A model generated the notes under the pieces. It saw only the letters and a program-made list of their open reading frames with translations. It did no database searches and was not told the DNA's origin. A stretch of DNA of 64,000 bases, taken from Solimonas sp. SE-A11. Its GTDB lineage: Bacteria; Pseudomonadota; Gammaproteobacteria; Nevskiales; Nevskiaceae. The stretch lies in assembly GCF_030345715.1 (NCBI RefSeq), contig NZ_JAUASX010000006.1, positions 124,001 to 188,000 on the forward strand. The letters are read 5' to 3'. Within the stretch, counting starts at the first letter, position 1, and every line of letters starts with the position of its first letter. The translations under genes were made by a program, and so were the position numbers. This document shows, piece after piece, positions 1-13,666 of this stretch.

Positions 1-1145
1 GCCGGCAGCTTCTTGCCTTCGAGGAATTCGAGGAAGGCACCGCCGCCGGTGGAGATGTAGTCGATGCGCTCGGCCACCTTGAACTTGTCGATCGCCGCCA
101 GGGTGTCGCCACCGCCGGCCAGCGAGAAGCCCTCGGCCGCCGCGATGGCCTCGGCGATGGCCTTGGTGCCGCCGGCGAAGCTGTCGTACTCGAACACGCC
201 CACCGGGCCGTTCCAGACGATGGTGCCGCAGGACTTCAGCAGGGCCGACAGCTTCTTGCGGGTCTTGGGGCCGATGTCGAGGATCATCTCGTCGGACTCG
301 ACCTCGTCGGCGCTGCGCACCTCGGCATGCGCTTCGGCGGAGAATTCGGAGGCCACCACCACGTCCTCGGGCAGCGGGATGTCGCCGCCACGGGCCTGGA
401 TCTTGGCCAGGATGGCGCGCGCCTTGTCCAGCATGTCCGCCTCATGCAGCGACTTGCCCACCGGCTTGCCCATGGCCGCCAGGAAGGTGTTGGCGATGCC
501 GCCGCCGATGATCAACTGGTCGGCCACGTCGGCGAGGTTCTCCAGCAGGTCCAGCTTGGTGGAGACCTTGCTGCCGCCGACGATCACCGCCAGCGGCTTC
601 TTCGGCGTGGCCAGGGCCTTGCCCAGTGCATCCAGCTCGGCCGCCAGCAGCGGGCCGGCGCAGGCGATGGGCGCGAACTTGGCGACGCCATGGGTCGAGG
701 CCTCGGCGCGGTGCGCGGTACCGAAGGCATCCATCACGTACACGTCGCAGAGCGACGCCATCTTCTTCGACAGCGCCTCGTCGTTGTCCTTCTCGCCCTT
801 GAGGAAGCGGGTGTTCTCGCCCAGCGCGATCTGGCCCGGTTCCATGGCGATGCCGTCGATCCAGTTGCTGACCAGCGGCACGGTGCGCTCGAGCTTCTCG
901 GACAGCCAGGCGGCCACCAGGGTCAGCGAGGCCTCGGGATCGAACTTGCCGGCCTTCGGGCGGCCCAGGTGAGAGACCACCAGCACCGAGGCGCCTTTCT
1001 CCAGTGCCAGCTTCAGCGTCGGCAGCGAGGCGCGCAGGCGCGCGTCGGAGGTGATGCGGCCGTTGGAGATGGGGACGTTCAGGTCCTGGCGGATCAGCAC
1101 GCGCTTGCCGGTCAGGTCCAGGTCGGACATGCGAAGGACGGTCAT
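1..1145 (-). CDS. pgk: phosphoglycerate kinase, 3' end cut by window edge
   Basis: Phosphoglycerate kinase, which transfers phosphate from 1,3-bisphosphoglycerate to ADP in glycolysis and runs backwards in gluconeogenesis; a cytosolic monomer. The frame runs off the left edge after 381 codons, so only about the last ten residues of a family of 385-395 residues are missing. The substrate-side motifs RQDLNVP (about residue 20) and SHLGRPK (about 60) are visible, as are [12 protein letters not shown] in the middle and GGGDT near the C-terminus on the nucleotide side. The ATG at 1145 is preferred to an internal ATG at 1130 because a GGAG lies nine bases upstream of it. It is last in a leftward tkt-gap-pgk set, separated from gap by a repeat-bearing spacer. 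Confidence 0.95.
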   Translation of the reverse strand, partial: MTVLRMSDLDLTGKRVLIRQDLNVPISNGRITSDARLRASLPTLKLALEKGASVLVVSHLGRPKAGKFDPEASLTLVAAWLSEKLERTVPLVSNWIDGIAMEPGQIALGENTRFLKGEKDNDEALSKKMASLCDVYVMDAFGTAHRAEASTHGVAKFAPIACAGPLLAAELDALGKALATPKKPLAVIVGGSKVSTKLDLLENLADVADQLIIGGGIANTFLAAMGKPVGKSLHEADMLDKARAILAKIQARGGDIPLPEDVVVASEFSAEAHAEVRSADEVESDEMILDIGPKTRKKLSALLKSCGTIVWNGPVGVFEYDSFAGGTKAIAEAIAAAEGFSLAGGGDTLAAIDKFKVAERIDYISTGGGAFLEFLEGKKLP

Positions 1146-1157
1146 TTGAAGAGGCTC

Positions 1158-1260
1158 CGAGAATCGGGAATGGGGAATCGGGAATCGTTAAAGCAAGAAA
1201 AAGAACGGGGAACCGGGAAATCGCTTTTGCGATTCCCGATTCCCCATTCCCGATTCCCGT
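1158..1260. repeat. heptamer (GATTCCC) inverted-repeat element, copy 1
   Basis: The gap-pgk spacer is filled by tandem seven-base units of GATTCCC/GGGAATC. They are arranged as a perfect 27-bp inverted repeat, with arms at 1161-1187 and 1230-1256 and a 42-base A-rich loop. A related element lies at 19369-19495 between ftsY and ftsE and shares both the heptamers and the A-rich centre. It does not end in a run of T, so a terminator role is doubtful; a hairpin in the gap-pgk transcript is possible. Confidence 0.85.
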
Positions 1261-1267
1261 TTTTTAC

Positions 1268-4364
<3,097 letters not shown>

Positions 4365-4464
4365 AGGGAAGCGGCGGCCTGAAGGGGGACAGAAAAGGGC
4401 GCATATTTTCAGGGTTTGCGTGCGCCGGGGCAAGGAAACAGGCGATTCACCCGCGACGCAGGGC

Positions 4465-4500
4465 ACAAAAAAGCCCGGCGGCCGAGGCCGCCGGGCTTTC
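4465..4500 (-). terminator. intrinsic terminator after the DUF6351 lipoprotein gene
   Basis: A perfect 14-bp stem pairs 4470-4483 with 4486-4499 around a two-base centre. Read on the minus strand it is followed by a run of six T. It lies just downstream of the gene ending at 4512 and upstream of tkt. Confidence 0.85.
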
Positions 4501-4511
4501 CCATCAAGGGT

Positions 4512-6959
4512 TTACTGCGCTTTTGAGGAGCGTGCCGCCCACCATTTCATGGAATGCGGGGCCTGCTGGCGCTCGCCGCCCAGGGACGGGTACAGCAGGC
4601 TGTGGGCCACGTCCTCGGCCGCCGGCTTGCTGAAGTCGCAGACGCCGCCCGGGAAAATGGCGCGGACTTCAGCGATCTGGGCCTCGCTGAGCTTGCCGGC
4701 GTAGTCGGCGGGGTCCACTGGGCGCAGCTGGCAGCGGATGATGTCGTCGGTCATCGGCATGCCGGCCACCATGCGCGGTGTCCTGGTCACCGGCAGTGCC
4801 AGCGAGCACACGCCCAGGCCGGAACCATCGTTGTTGTAAAACTCCGGCAGGTCGACGCGCAGCGGGATGTTCACGTCGAACTCCGGGAGCAGATCGTGAA
4901 GCGGCCCGAGCTGCGGCAGCAGTGGCAGCTGCGCCAGACCCAGCGGCAGCAGGATCGCGTCCGGCAGCTCCAGGCGTCCGCCGATGGTGCCGAAGACGCA
5001 ACGGTCGGCCGCCGCCGACGGCTTGGCCTCGATCACCGCCGCCATGTGGTCGCCGCCGTACTCCGGCCGCTGCAGTGACTCCAGCCACTGCTCCATCACC
5101 GGATAGCCGTCGGCCTGGGTCACCACGCCGCGCCACAGGCCCTGGGTCGTCACCTGGCCGGTCTGCTTCTGCAGGCGCGAGCGCACGATGAAGGGGCGAA
5201 CCGCCTCGTGGATGTTGGCCACCGGGATCAGGTCCAGGTACGGGGCATGATCCAGCACCGGGGTCTCGGCCAGGGCACCGCGGCCGATGACGCCGCCGAC
5301 CAGGTAGGCTGTCTTGGCCATCTGCTCGTTCATGCGCATGCGCTCCGCCACCGGCTTGCCGTCGATGTTGAAGCCGCCGATGTTGCGGTTGACGTCGAGG
5401 AACTCCTCGGCACTGATGGTGCCGGCCAGCAGGGCACCCAGGCCGTACTGCACGCCGGTATTGTCGAGCGGACGGTTGGCGTAGCCGGTGGCCGGGTCAC
5501 GGCCGAAGATGTTGACGTTGGCGTCCTGCACCGTGCAGCGCACGCCCCTCAGGTTCGGACCGTTGGGATTGTCCGGGCCACGGTAGCGGTCGGCCTCCGG
5601 CACCGGGCCGCAGCCGACCTCGGGATTCAGCAGGTCCAGGAAGGCATCCACCCAGGACTGGCAGATGGCATTGAGCGGATTGCCCACCAGCAGGTTGTGG
5701 CCGTTGACCGCCGCCTGCTTGCCCACGCTCCAGTCCAGCGAGCTGTTCTCGTAGTAGTGCTGCAGCAGGCCGCAGTCCGCCACCGTCATCGCCGTGGTCA
5801 GGATGTCGGCGAAGGTCGCCGTCGGCATCGCGCCGCTGAGCACGCCCGGCGAGCTGTTGGCCAGGTTGTACTGCTGCAGCGCAGCACCCGAGCCGTTGGT
5901 GCCGATCATGAAGCGCACCGGGCCGTACTTCTCGGTGATGTGCTCCTTCATCAGCATCGCTGTCTCGGCGCTGATCAGCGGGTTGCAGTGGTTGCCGAAG
6001 GCGCTGAGCGTGTTGTGGATCACCAGGTCGCCCTTGCCCAGGCGGTCGGCGATGCCCACCAGGTTGATCAGCAGGTTGTCGGCCGAGATTTCGGTCAGCG
6101 CTAGCGCGCCCAGCACCAGGTTGGGGTCACTCCTGCCCTGCTGGTAGCCAACCCCGCAGGACTCGCCGAAGACGTAGTAGACGTGGCCGTCCCACTGGGT
6201 GGCGGCGAACGGCGCCTCGGCACCGCGGGCATGCGGGTCGTCCAGCACTGCCAGGCGCGCGATGCCGCGGTTGATGGTGGAGGTCTCCATGCGCACCACG
6301 AAGGGCACGGCGCGGCCGTCCTTGGTCTCGGTCATGATTACGTCGCCGGGGTAGGCGGCGTAGGGATCGGGGAGCTCCTTGAAGCCCTGGTTGGTCACCG
6401 AACGGTAGAACCACTTGTACTGCGTGACGATCGAGCAGTTGGCGTCGATCGGCGCGCCGAGTCCGTTGTCCTCGGTGCGGCAGATGAAGGGCTTCTGGTG
6501 CGGCCCGGACGACACCGGACCGGTGATCGGGTGATTGAGCACGGTCAGCTCGGCGCGACGCGTACCGGCGTCGCCGGTGACCGTGGCCGCCAGGCGGTTG
6601 GCGCCGTTGACCAGGCCAGTGACCAGGCCGCGCACCTCACCGCCCTCGACCCGCGCGAACGCCGCGCTGACGTCGACGCCATTGCGCGTGACCTTGAAAC
6701 TGTCGCCCGAGGCCAGGCCCCGCAGGCCCAGCAGCACGTCGCCGTCGGTCACCGCCTCGGGCAGCGTCGACAGCGTGATCATCTCGAACTGGCCCGCCTC
6801 CAGCGGCGGCGTGGCGCGGGTGTGGTAGTCGGCCTCGACCAGGTTGGTGCCGCCGACCCCGCCGCCCTCGCCGTCCACCGATTCGGAACGGCCGGTACAG
6901 CCGGCCAACGCCCACAGCAAAGCTGCGCACAGTGCCGTGCGCCTCGTCAGGGCCTTCAT
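4512..6959 (-). CDS. large exported lipoprotein, DUF6351-like
   Basis: An 815-residue predicted lipoprotein. The leader MKALTRRTALCAALLWALAG is followed by Cys21 in a good lipobox, so export and lipid anchoring are expected. The sequence resembles proteins annotated as DUF6351; the function of that family is not established to my knowledge. A stretch GTNGSGAALQQYNLAN near residue 350 looks like the nucleophile turn of a serine hydrolase, and several conserved-looking Cys suggest disulfides; an esterase role is only an inference. The ATG at 6959 has a strong GGGAGGA site six bases upstream. It is a single gene with its own terminator. Confidence 0.75.
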   Translation of the reverse strand: MKALTRRTALCAALLWALAGCTGRSESVDGEGGGVGGTNLVEADYHTRATPPLEAGQFEMITLSTLPEAVTDGDVLLGLRGLASGDSFKVTRNGVDVSAAFARVEGGEVRGLVTGLVNGANRLAATVTGDAGTRRAELTVLNHPITGPVSSGPHQKPFICRTEDNGLGAPIDANCSIVTQYKWFYRSVTNQGFKELPDPYAAYPGDVIMTETKDGRAVPFVVRMETSTINRGIARLAVLDDPHARGAEAPFAATQWDGHVYYVFGESCGVGYQQGRSDPNLVLGALALTEISADNLLINLVGIADRLGKGDLVIHNTLSAFGNHCNPLISAETAMLMKEHITEKYGPVRFMIGTNGSGAALQQYNLANSSPGVLSGAMPTATFADILTTAMTVADCGLLQHYYENSSLDWSVGKQAAVNGHNLLVGNPLNAICQSWVDAFLDLLNPEVGCGPVPEADRYRGPDNPNGPNLRGVRCTVQDANVNIFGRDPATGYANRPLDNTGVQYGLGALLAGTISAEEFLDVNRNIGGFNIDGKPVAERMRMNEQMAKTAYLVGGVIGRGALAETPVLDHAPYLDLIPVANIHEAVRPFIVRSRLQKQTGQVTTQGLWRGVVTQADGYPVMEQWLESLQRPEYGGDHMAAVIEAKPSAAADRCVFGTIGGRLELPDAILLPLGLAQLPLLPQLGPLHDLLPEFDVNIPLRVDLPEFYNNDGSGLGVCSLALPVTRTPRMVAGMPMTDDIIRCQLRPVDPADYAGKLSEAQIAEVRAIFPGGVCDFSKPAAEDVAHSLLYPSLGGERQQAPHSMKWWAARSSKAQ

Positions 6960-7056
6960 GCTTTGTCCTCCCGCTAGATCAATGTGAAGCTTTTGTTATG
7001 GCACCAACATAACGTCTGCGCTGCGGTTGGGAAATGAGCGGAAATTACTAGGGCGC

Positions 7057-7389
7057 TCAGCCTTGGGGAGGAATGTCCTTTCCGGATACAGGCGCGCGCC
7101 GCGCCCGGAACACCAGATACACCATCCACGGGAACGCGAAGCTCCACCAGCCGATCGCATCGGCCAGCGGGAACTCCGCCATCTGCGGATCGCCGACGTA
7201 GCGCTGCAGGCGCACCCAGGCATAGACCGCCACGAACAGCCAGCACAACTGCGTAGCGGCCAGCCACAGCAGCCGCGACCACCAGCGCAGCCGCGGGTGG
7301 AACAGGATCAGCAGCGGCGGCAGGAACAGCAGCAGGGCATTGAGCAGGCCGCGCGGCGTGGCGGGGAACAACTGCGCCAGCAACTCCAT
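7057..7389 (-). CDS. small membrane protein of unknown function
   Basis: A 110-residue protein with three clear hydrophobic segments (about residues 10-30, 38-60 and 82-97), so an inner-membrane protein. I do not recognise a family. Its ATG overlaps the stop of the upstream thioredoxin-like gene by one base (TGATG), so the two are translationally coupled and probably work together, but nothing in the sequence names the role. Confidence 0.7.
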   Translation of the reverse strand: MELLAQLFPATPRGLLNALLLFLPPLLILFHPRLRWWSRLLWLAATQLCWLFVAVYAWVRLQRYVGDPQMAEFPLADAIGWWSFAFPWMVYLVFRARRAPVSGKDIPPQG

Positions 7390-7955
7390 CAGCCCTGCCC
7401 CTTGCGGAACTTGATGCTGCAGCCGAGGCTCGGCTGCTGGCGCTCGCCCACCTCGCGCCCCGCCAGCAGGTCATCCAGCGCCGCGCGAAGTTCGGCACCC
7501 GTCACCGGCCGGCCGTTGCCCGGCGTGGAATCGTCCAGCCGGCCGCGGTAGGCCAGCCGCAGTCCGGCGTCGAACAGGAAGAAGTCCGGCGTGCAGGCCG
7601 CCTGGTAGGCGCGCGCCACGCCCTGGCTTTCATCGTAAAGATAGGGGAACGGATAGCCCAGGGCCCGCCCGGCCTCGGCCATCGGCCCCGGTGCATCCTC
7701 GGGGTAGGCCTGGGCATCGTTGGAGGAGATCGCCACCAGCCCCACTCCGCGACCCTGGTAGTCGCCCCCCAGCCGGACCAGTTCGGCGTTGACGTGCTTC
7801 ACGTAAGGGCAATGATTGCAGATGAACATCACCAGCGTGGCGTATTCCGCCCGGATGTCGGCCAGTCCCAGGCGCCTGCCGCTGAGGGTGTCGGGCAGGC
7901 TGAAATCCGGTGCGGAAGTGCCCAGGGCGAGCATGCTGGAGGGTGTGGGGGCCAT
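7389..7955 (-). CDS. thioredoxin-like (AhpC/TSA, redoxin) protein
   Basis: A 188-residue thioredoxin-fold protein of the peroxiredoxin-like group. The segment [13 protein letters not shown] carries a CxxC redox pair at the expected place after beta strand 1, and the cis-proline region TPDFFLFD and a [15 protein letters not shown] tail follow. There is no signal peptide, so it is probably cytosolic. The frame is open further upstream, but [22 protein letters not shown] matches the normal beginning of the domain. It is related to the exported redoxin at 41005-41601 and is divergent from metK. Confidence 0.85.
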   Translation of the reverse strand: MAPTPSSMLALGTSAPDFSLPDTLSGRRLGLADIRAEYATLVMFICNHCPYVKHVNAELVRLGGDYQGRGVGLVAISSNDAQAYPEDAPGPMAEAGRALGYPFPYLYDESQGVARAYQAACTPDFFLFDAGLRLAYRGRLDDSTPGNGRPVTGAELRAALDDLLAGREVGERQQPSLGCSIKFRKGQG

Positions 7956-8133
7956 TCTTGGCTCTTTAGTTGGTCGGATTCGGGCGCGGCGGGCCGGGCT
8001 TTTGTGCAAGATTAGCCGCCCCGGGCCCCCGACTTCATCCCTATGGCGACCTCGGCCCACAGGCTTTACAATATCCGCTCATCCGCATAAACGGATTGAG
8101 ACTCCCGTTTACCCCATTTCGAGGGCTGCATCG

Positions 8134-9351
8134 ATGTCCGAATACCTGTTTACCTCCGAGTCCGTTTCCGAAGGCCATCCGGACAAGATGGCGGACCAGA
8201 TCTCCGACGCCATCCTCGACGCGATCCTGGCCCAGGACCCCCGCGCGCGCGTCGCCTGCGAGACCCTGGTGAAGACGGGCGTGGTCGTGCTGGCCGGCGA
8301 GGTCACCACCAGCGCCAACATCGACGTCGACGCCATTGCGCGCGGCGTGGTCAACGGCATCGGCTACAGCAACACCGAGGTTGGCTTCGACGGCCACACC
8401 TGCGGCGTACTCAACATCATCGGCAAGCAGTCGCCCGACATCGCCATGGGCGTGGACGGCACCGCCAAGAAGGCCAAGGCGGCCGAGGACATCGGCGCGG
8501 GCGACCAGGGCCTGATGTTCGGCTACGCCTGCAACGAGACCAGCGCCCTGATGCCGGCACCGATCTTCTACGCCCACCGCCTGGTGGAGCAGCAGGCCAA
8601 GATCCGCAAGGCCAAGAAGGGCGGCCTGTCCTGGCTGCGCCCGGACGCCAAGAGCCAGATCACGCTGCGCTACAAGGATGACCAGGTCGCCGGCATCGAC
8701 GCCGTGGTGCTGTCCACCCAGCATGACCCGAGCATCAAGCTCAAGGATCTGCGCGAGGCCGTGCTGGAAGAGATCATCAAGCCGGTGCTGCCGGCCAAGT
8801 GGCTGAGCAAGGCGACCAAGTTCCACATCAACCCGACCGGCAACTTCGTCATCGGCGGCCCGGTGGGCGACTGCGGCCTGACCGGCCGCAAGATCATCGT
8901 CGACTCCTACGGCGGCTGGGCACGCCACGGCGGCGGCGCCTTCTCCGGCAAGGACCCCTCCAAGGTCGACCGTTCGGCCGCCTACGCCGCGCGCTATGTC
9001 GCCAAGAACATCGTGGCCTCGGGCCTGGCCGACCGCTGCGAAGTGCAGGTCAGCTACGCCATCGGCGTGGCCGAGCCGACCTCGATCATGCTCACCACCT
9101 TCGGCACCGGCAAGGTCTCCGACCAGGCCCTGGAGAAGCTGGTGCGCCGCCACTTCGACCTGCGCCCGGGCGGCATCATCAAGATGCTCGACCTGATCCA
9201 CCCGATGTACCAGGCCACCGCCTCCTACGGCCACTTCGGCCGCAAGCCCTTCGAATTCAAGGGTGCCGACGGCAAGACCCACTCCGCCTTCTCCTGGGAG
9301 AAGACGGACAAGGCCGAGCTGCTCGCATCCGACGCCAAGAAGCTGAAGTAA
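8134..9351 (+). CDS. metK: S-adenosylmethionine synthase
   Basis: Methionine adenosyltransferase, making S-adenosylmethionine from methionine and ATP. The protein is 405 residues, slightly longer than the 384 of E. coli. Family signatures are complete: [15 protein letters not shown] at the N-terminus, [12 protein letters not shown] near 130 and [19 protein letters not shown] near 270. The frame is open far upstream, but the ATG at 8134 ([16 protein letters not shown]) is the standard start. It is followed by a terminator and then ahcY and metF, so the active-methyl cycle enzymes are side by side. Confidence 0.97.
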   Translation: MSEYLFTSESVSEGHPDKMADQISDAILDAILAQDPRARVACETLVKTGVVVLAGEVTTSANIDVDAIARGVVNGIGYSNTEVGFDGHTCGVLNIIGKQSPDIAMGVDGTAKKAKAAEDIGAGDQGLMFGYACNETSALMPAPIFYAHRLVEQQAKIRKAKKGGLSWLRPDAKSQITLRYKDDQVAGIDAVVLSTQHDPSIKLKDLREAVLEEIIKPVLPAKWLSKATKFHINPTGNFVIGGPVGDCGLTGRKIIVDSYGGWARHGGGAFSGKDPSKVDRSAAYAARYVAKNIVASGLADRCEVQVSYAIGVAEPTSIMLTTFGTGKVSDQALEKLVRRHFDLRPGGIIKMLDLIHPMYQATASYGHFGRKPFEFKGADGKTHSAFSWEKTDKAELLASDAKKLK

Positions 9352-9359
9352 GCATCAAC

Positions 9360-9392
9360 GGGGAGGCGGCGTCCGTCGCCTCCCCAATCTTT
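9360..9392 (+). terminator. hairpin between metK and ahcY
   Basis: GGGGAGGCG (9360-9368) pairs with CGCCTCCCC (9377-9385) and is followed by AATCTTT. This is a plausible intrinsic terminator or attenuating hairpin after metK. It does not carry the conserved features of an S-adenosylhomocysteine riboswitch. Confidence 0.65.
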
Positions 9393-9412
9393 AGACCCCC
9401 CCGGAGTCAAAC

Positions 9413-10858
<1,446 letters not shown>

Positions 10859-10867
10859 TGAACCCCA

Positions 10868-10923
10868 TGTAGGAGCGGCTGCCGGCCGCGACCTTCGCAT
10901 CGCGGCCGACGGCCGCTCCTACA
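10868..10923. repeat. REP-like palindrome between ahcY and metF
   Basis: TGTAGGAGCGGC (10868-10879) and its exact reverse complement (10912-10923) bound a 56-bp palindromic unit with an inner GGCCGCGA/TCGCGGCC stem. The TGTAGGAGCGGC end matches the style of REP elements known from pseudomonads and relatives. It could stabilise or attenuate the ahcY-metF transcript. Confidence 0.75.
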
Positions 10924-10939
10924 GGAAAGAAGTCCGCTC

Positions 10940-11803
10940 ATGGCCCAGGAAATCACCTTCTCGTTCGAGCTGTTCCCGCCGCGCACGCCGGAGGGCTGGC
11001 AGAAGCTGCCGGCGCTGGTGCAGAAGCTGGCGTCGGTACGGCCGGCGTTCTTCTCCGTCACCCACGGCGCCGGCGGTTCCGACCAGCACGGCACCTACGA
11101 GGCGATCATGCAGGTGGTGGAGCACAGCGGCATCGAGGCCGCGCCGCACCTGACCTGCGTCGGCTCCACCCGCGCCAGCATCGCCGCACTGCTGCAGCGC
11201 TACCGCGAGGCCGGCGTGAAGCGCATCGTCGCGCTGCGTGGCGACCTGCCTCCGGGGCTTGCGCCCGACGAGGCGCCGGGCGAGTTCCGCTATGCCAGCG
11301 AGCTGGTGACGTTCATCCGCGAGCAGCACGGCGACCATTTCCGCCTGGAGATCGCGGCCTACCCGGAGATGCACCCGCAGGGGGTCACGCCGGCCCAGGA
11401 CTTCGACAACTTCCGCCGCAAGGCGGAGGCTGGCGCGCACGCCGCGATCACGCAGTACTTCTTCAATGCCGACGCCTACTTCGACTTCGTCAATCGCTGT
11501 GAGCAGGCGGGCCTCAAGATCCCGGTGATCGCCGGCATCATGCCGATCACCAACTTCGCGCAGCTGGCGCGCTTCTCCGCCGCCTGCGGCGCCGAGATCC
11601 CGCGCTGGATCCGCCTGCGCCTGGAACAGCTGCAGGACGACAAGCCGGCGCTACTGGACTTCGGCCTGGACGTGGTGACGCAGCTGTCGCGCACACTGCT
11701 GGACAACGGCGCGCCCGGCCTGCACTTCTACACGCTGAACCAGTCGGAGCCGACGCTGCGGCTATGGAAGAACCTCGCGCTGCCGGTGCCGGCGGCCGCC
11801 TAG
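10940..11803 (+). CDS. metF: methylenetetrahydrofolate reductase
   Basis: 5,10-methylenetetrahydrofolate reductase, an FAD enzyme that makes the 5-methyl-THF used to remethylate homocysteine. The protein is 287 residues, typical of the bacterial single-domain form. The N-terminal EITFSFELFPPRTPEG with the catalytic Glu, FSVTHGAGGS, and LRGDLPP near residue 98 are family hallmarks. An AGGAAAG lies ten bases before the ATG. It follows ahcY with only a REP element between. Confidence 0.95.
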   Translation: MAQEITFSFELFPPRTPEGWQKLPALVQKLASVRPAFFSVTHGAGGSDQHGTYEAIMQVVEHSGIEAAPHLTCVGSTRASIAALLQRYREAGVKRIVALRGDLPPGLAPDEAPGEFRYASELVTFIREQHGDHFRLEIAAYPEMHPQGVTPAQDFDNFRRKAEAGAHAAITQYFFNADAYFDFVNRCEQAGLKIPVIAGIMPITNFAQLARFSAACGAEIPRWIRLRLEQLQDDKPALLDFGLDVVTQLSRTLLDNGAPGLHFYTLNQSEPTLRLWKNLALPVPAAA

Positions 11804-11813
11804 CCGCCGAAGG

Positions 11814-12407
11814 ATGATCCTGCTCGCCGCCCTGGTCTTCGCCGCGCTGAGCGTGGTGACGGCGTGGCTGGAGCAGGTGCTGCACCGGCGCACCCGCGAC
11901 CAGCCGCTGCGGATCTGGCAGGAGTGGTTCCTGCTGCCGCTGGCGCGCGTGTTCTGCCTGATGGCCTTCATCCTGCTGTCCGGCGATGCACTCTACGGGC
12001 TGCGTGGCATGCCCTCCCCGGCGGAATTGCTCGATGCAGCGCCCGGCCGCAGCGACCGGCTCATCACCTGGCTGTTCTTCACGGGCCTGCTGCTGCCGGC
12101 CATCCCGCTGCTGCGTCGCGCGCCGGGGCTGATCCTGCCGCTGCAAGGCGGTGCCGGCGTGGCGCTGGTCTTCACCTGGCTGGCGGCGGCAGCAGGCTTC
12201 CGGGGCGCTCGGTTGCTGCCGGACCTGCCGACGCTGCTGCTGCTGGCCGCCCTTTCCGGCCTGGCCATGGCCTGCGCCCACCTGCTGACACAGGTGGTGG
12301 ACGACGAAGTACGCCGCCAGGAGATCTACGACCTGCTGCTGCTCTGGCTGCAATTGCCGCTGCTGGTGGTCTACGGGCACTGGCTGGGTGGCCAGCTGCC
12401 CGGGTAG
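11814..12407 (+). CDS. hypothetical multi-pass membrane protein
   Basis: A 197-residue protein with about five hydrophobic segments (approximately residues 1-20, 40-60, 80-97, 108-126 and 140-158, with a further stretch near the C-terminus). I do not recognise a family. It starts ten bases after the metF stop on the same strand and converges with the exported protein gene ending at 12413. A charged patch DDEVRRQEIYDL comes before the last hydrophobic stretch. Confidence 0.65.
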   Translation: MILLAALVFAALSVVTAWLEQVLHRRTRDQPLRIWQEWFLLPLARVFCLMAFILLSGDALYGLRGMPSPAELLDAAPGRSDRLITWLFFTGLLLPAIPLLRRAPGLILPLQGGAGVALVFTWLAAAAGFRGARLLPDLPTLLLLAALSGLAMACAHLLTQVVDDEVRRQEIYDLLLLWLQLPLLVVYGHWLGGQLPG

Positions 12408-12412
12408 GCCAC

Positions 12413-13369
12413 TCAGGGAGCGAGGGGAGCCAGGATCCGGCGCGCGCGCAGCACCGGCGTGGGGATGCCCTCCGGCGCCACCACCACGCTGAGGCCGTCA
12501 GCCTCGATCGCCATGGCCTCCAGCCCACGCTGCTTCGGCAACGGCCAGACGCGCGGCGGTCGCGCCAGTGTCTCGGCCCAGCTCTCGCCGGGCAGCCGGT
12601 CGAAGCAGAACAACCGGCTGTAGCTGATCATGGCCAGGCGCAGTCCGTCGCGGGACAGGTCCATCGCCGTCACCGAGACCCGGCCCCGTGGTGCCGCCAG
12701 CGGAGCTGCAGGCGGCAGCTTGCCCGGTACCGGCAACTGCACCGTGGCCAGGCGCTCGGCGGTCTGCACGCCGGGGCCGGGATCCAGGGGCAGCCGGTAG
12801 AAGCCGACCCGGGGGGCGCCCTTCTCCATCACCAGGATATGCCCGCCCTCGGCATCCACCGCGAGGCCCTCGGCATCCCGCGGGCCGTCCGGATAGCGGA
12901 AATCGATCCGCCGCGCCGGCTCCACGCGGCTGGCATCCAGCTCCGGCTCCGGCATCAGGTAGATCGTCGCTGTGTTGCGGAAGGCCAGGTTGTCGCCGAT
13001 ATCGCCCACGGCCAGCCAGCTGCGTCCGTCGCGCTCGTAGAGGGCAATGTCCTCCCAGTCCATCGCGTCGGCGCCCTCCACCTCGACCCGCGCGATGACT
13101 TGGCCACGGCGGTTGAAGGCGAACAGCCGTGGGCCATCGCCGCTGTCATTGTGGGCCCAGTAGATGCCGGGCCAGCGCCGGGAGGCCGCCAGTCCGGAAA
13201 GCTCCGGCAACTCCCGATCCTTCACCGTGGTCAAAGCCTCGAAGGCGGCGGGAGCGGGCTCGGCCATGGCCACCGGCGCCATCATCGCCGGCATCAGCGA
13301 GAGTGCCGCGATCCGTGCGAATCTATCAAACGATTTGCATACGGCGGACCACCTGTTACATGAATTCAT
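12413..13369 (-). CDS. exported protein, probable beta-propeller
   Basis: A 318-residue protein with an N-terminal export signal (hydrophobic stretch about residues 20-35, ending AMA). The mature part has repeated short blades such as LSGLAASRRWPGIYWAHNDSGDGPRLFAFN and RDAEGLAVDAEGGHILVMEKG. These resemble propeller-type proteins annotated as esterase-like or SdiA-regulated-like. No catalytic motif is visible, so only a secreted propeller fold can be proposed. It converges with the membrane protein gene at 11814-12407. Confidence 0.6.
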   Translation of the reverse strand: MNSCNRWSAVCKSFDRFARIAALSLMPAMMAPVAMAEPAPAAFEALTTVKDRELPELSGLAASRRWPGIYWAHNDSGDGPRLFAFNRRGQVIARVEVEGADAMDWEDIALYERDGRSWLAVGDIGDNLAFRNTATIYLMPEPELDASRVEPARRIDFRYPDGPRDAEGLAVDAEGGHILVMEKGAPRVGFYRLPLDPGPGVQTAERLATVQLPVPGKLPPAAPLAAPRGRVSVTAMDLSRDGLRLAMISYSRLFCFDRLPGESWAETLARPPRVWPLPKQRGLEAMAIEADGLSVVVAPEGIPTPVLRARRILAPLAP

Positions 13370-13666
13370 GGGCGCAAGTGACTGCTGAGGCTGGAAATTA
13401 TCGAAGCATCCACAAAATCTGTGGATAAGTTTGTGGGCAATATTCTGGTCACTACCCTAAGTAGCCACCCTGCCTGGCATTTTTACCGTCGGAACATTTT
13501 GTATCCACTCCGCATCCTATTTTCCAATCAATGACTTGCGTGATTCTTACAGCATTCTTGCAGAAAAAAGTCGCTACCACGGGCCTTGTGGCAGAGTCCC
13601 TTGACTGCTGTGCATAAAGGAAGGCGGGACACCGGATCGCCACCCGGCTGCCGCTAAACTTCCCGC
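13370..13666. other. intergenic region, AT-richer than its surroundings
   Basis: A 297-base divergent spacer between the exported propeller gene and thiD. It contains one exact DnaA-box nonamer (TTATCCACA on the minus strand, 13420-13428) inside a small TCCACA/TGTGGA dyad. There is no box cluster, no thiamine riboswitch core and no convincing RNA gene. It presumably holds the two divergent promoters. Confidence 0.5.

Noticed and set aside
9352-9412. An S-adenosylhomocysteine riboswitch before ahcY
   Set aside because: The spacer of about 60 bases is mostly a simple terminator-like hairpin and is too short for the known riboswitch fold.
13420-13428. A perfect DnaA box in an AT-richer spacer, suggesting an origin
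   Set aside because: A single box, with no cluster, no dnaA, dnaN or gidA neighbours and no AT-rich unwinding element.
13370-13666. A thiamine riboswitch upstream of thiD
   Set aside because: The conserved CUGAGA and ACCUGAUCUGG-type core segments are absent.
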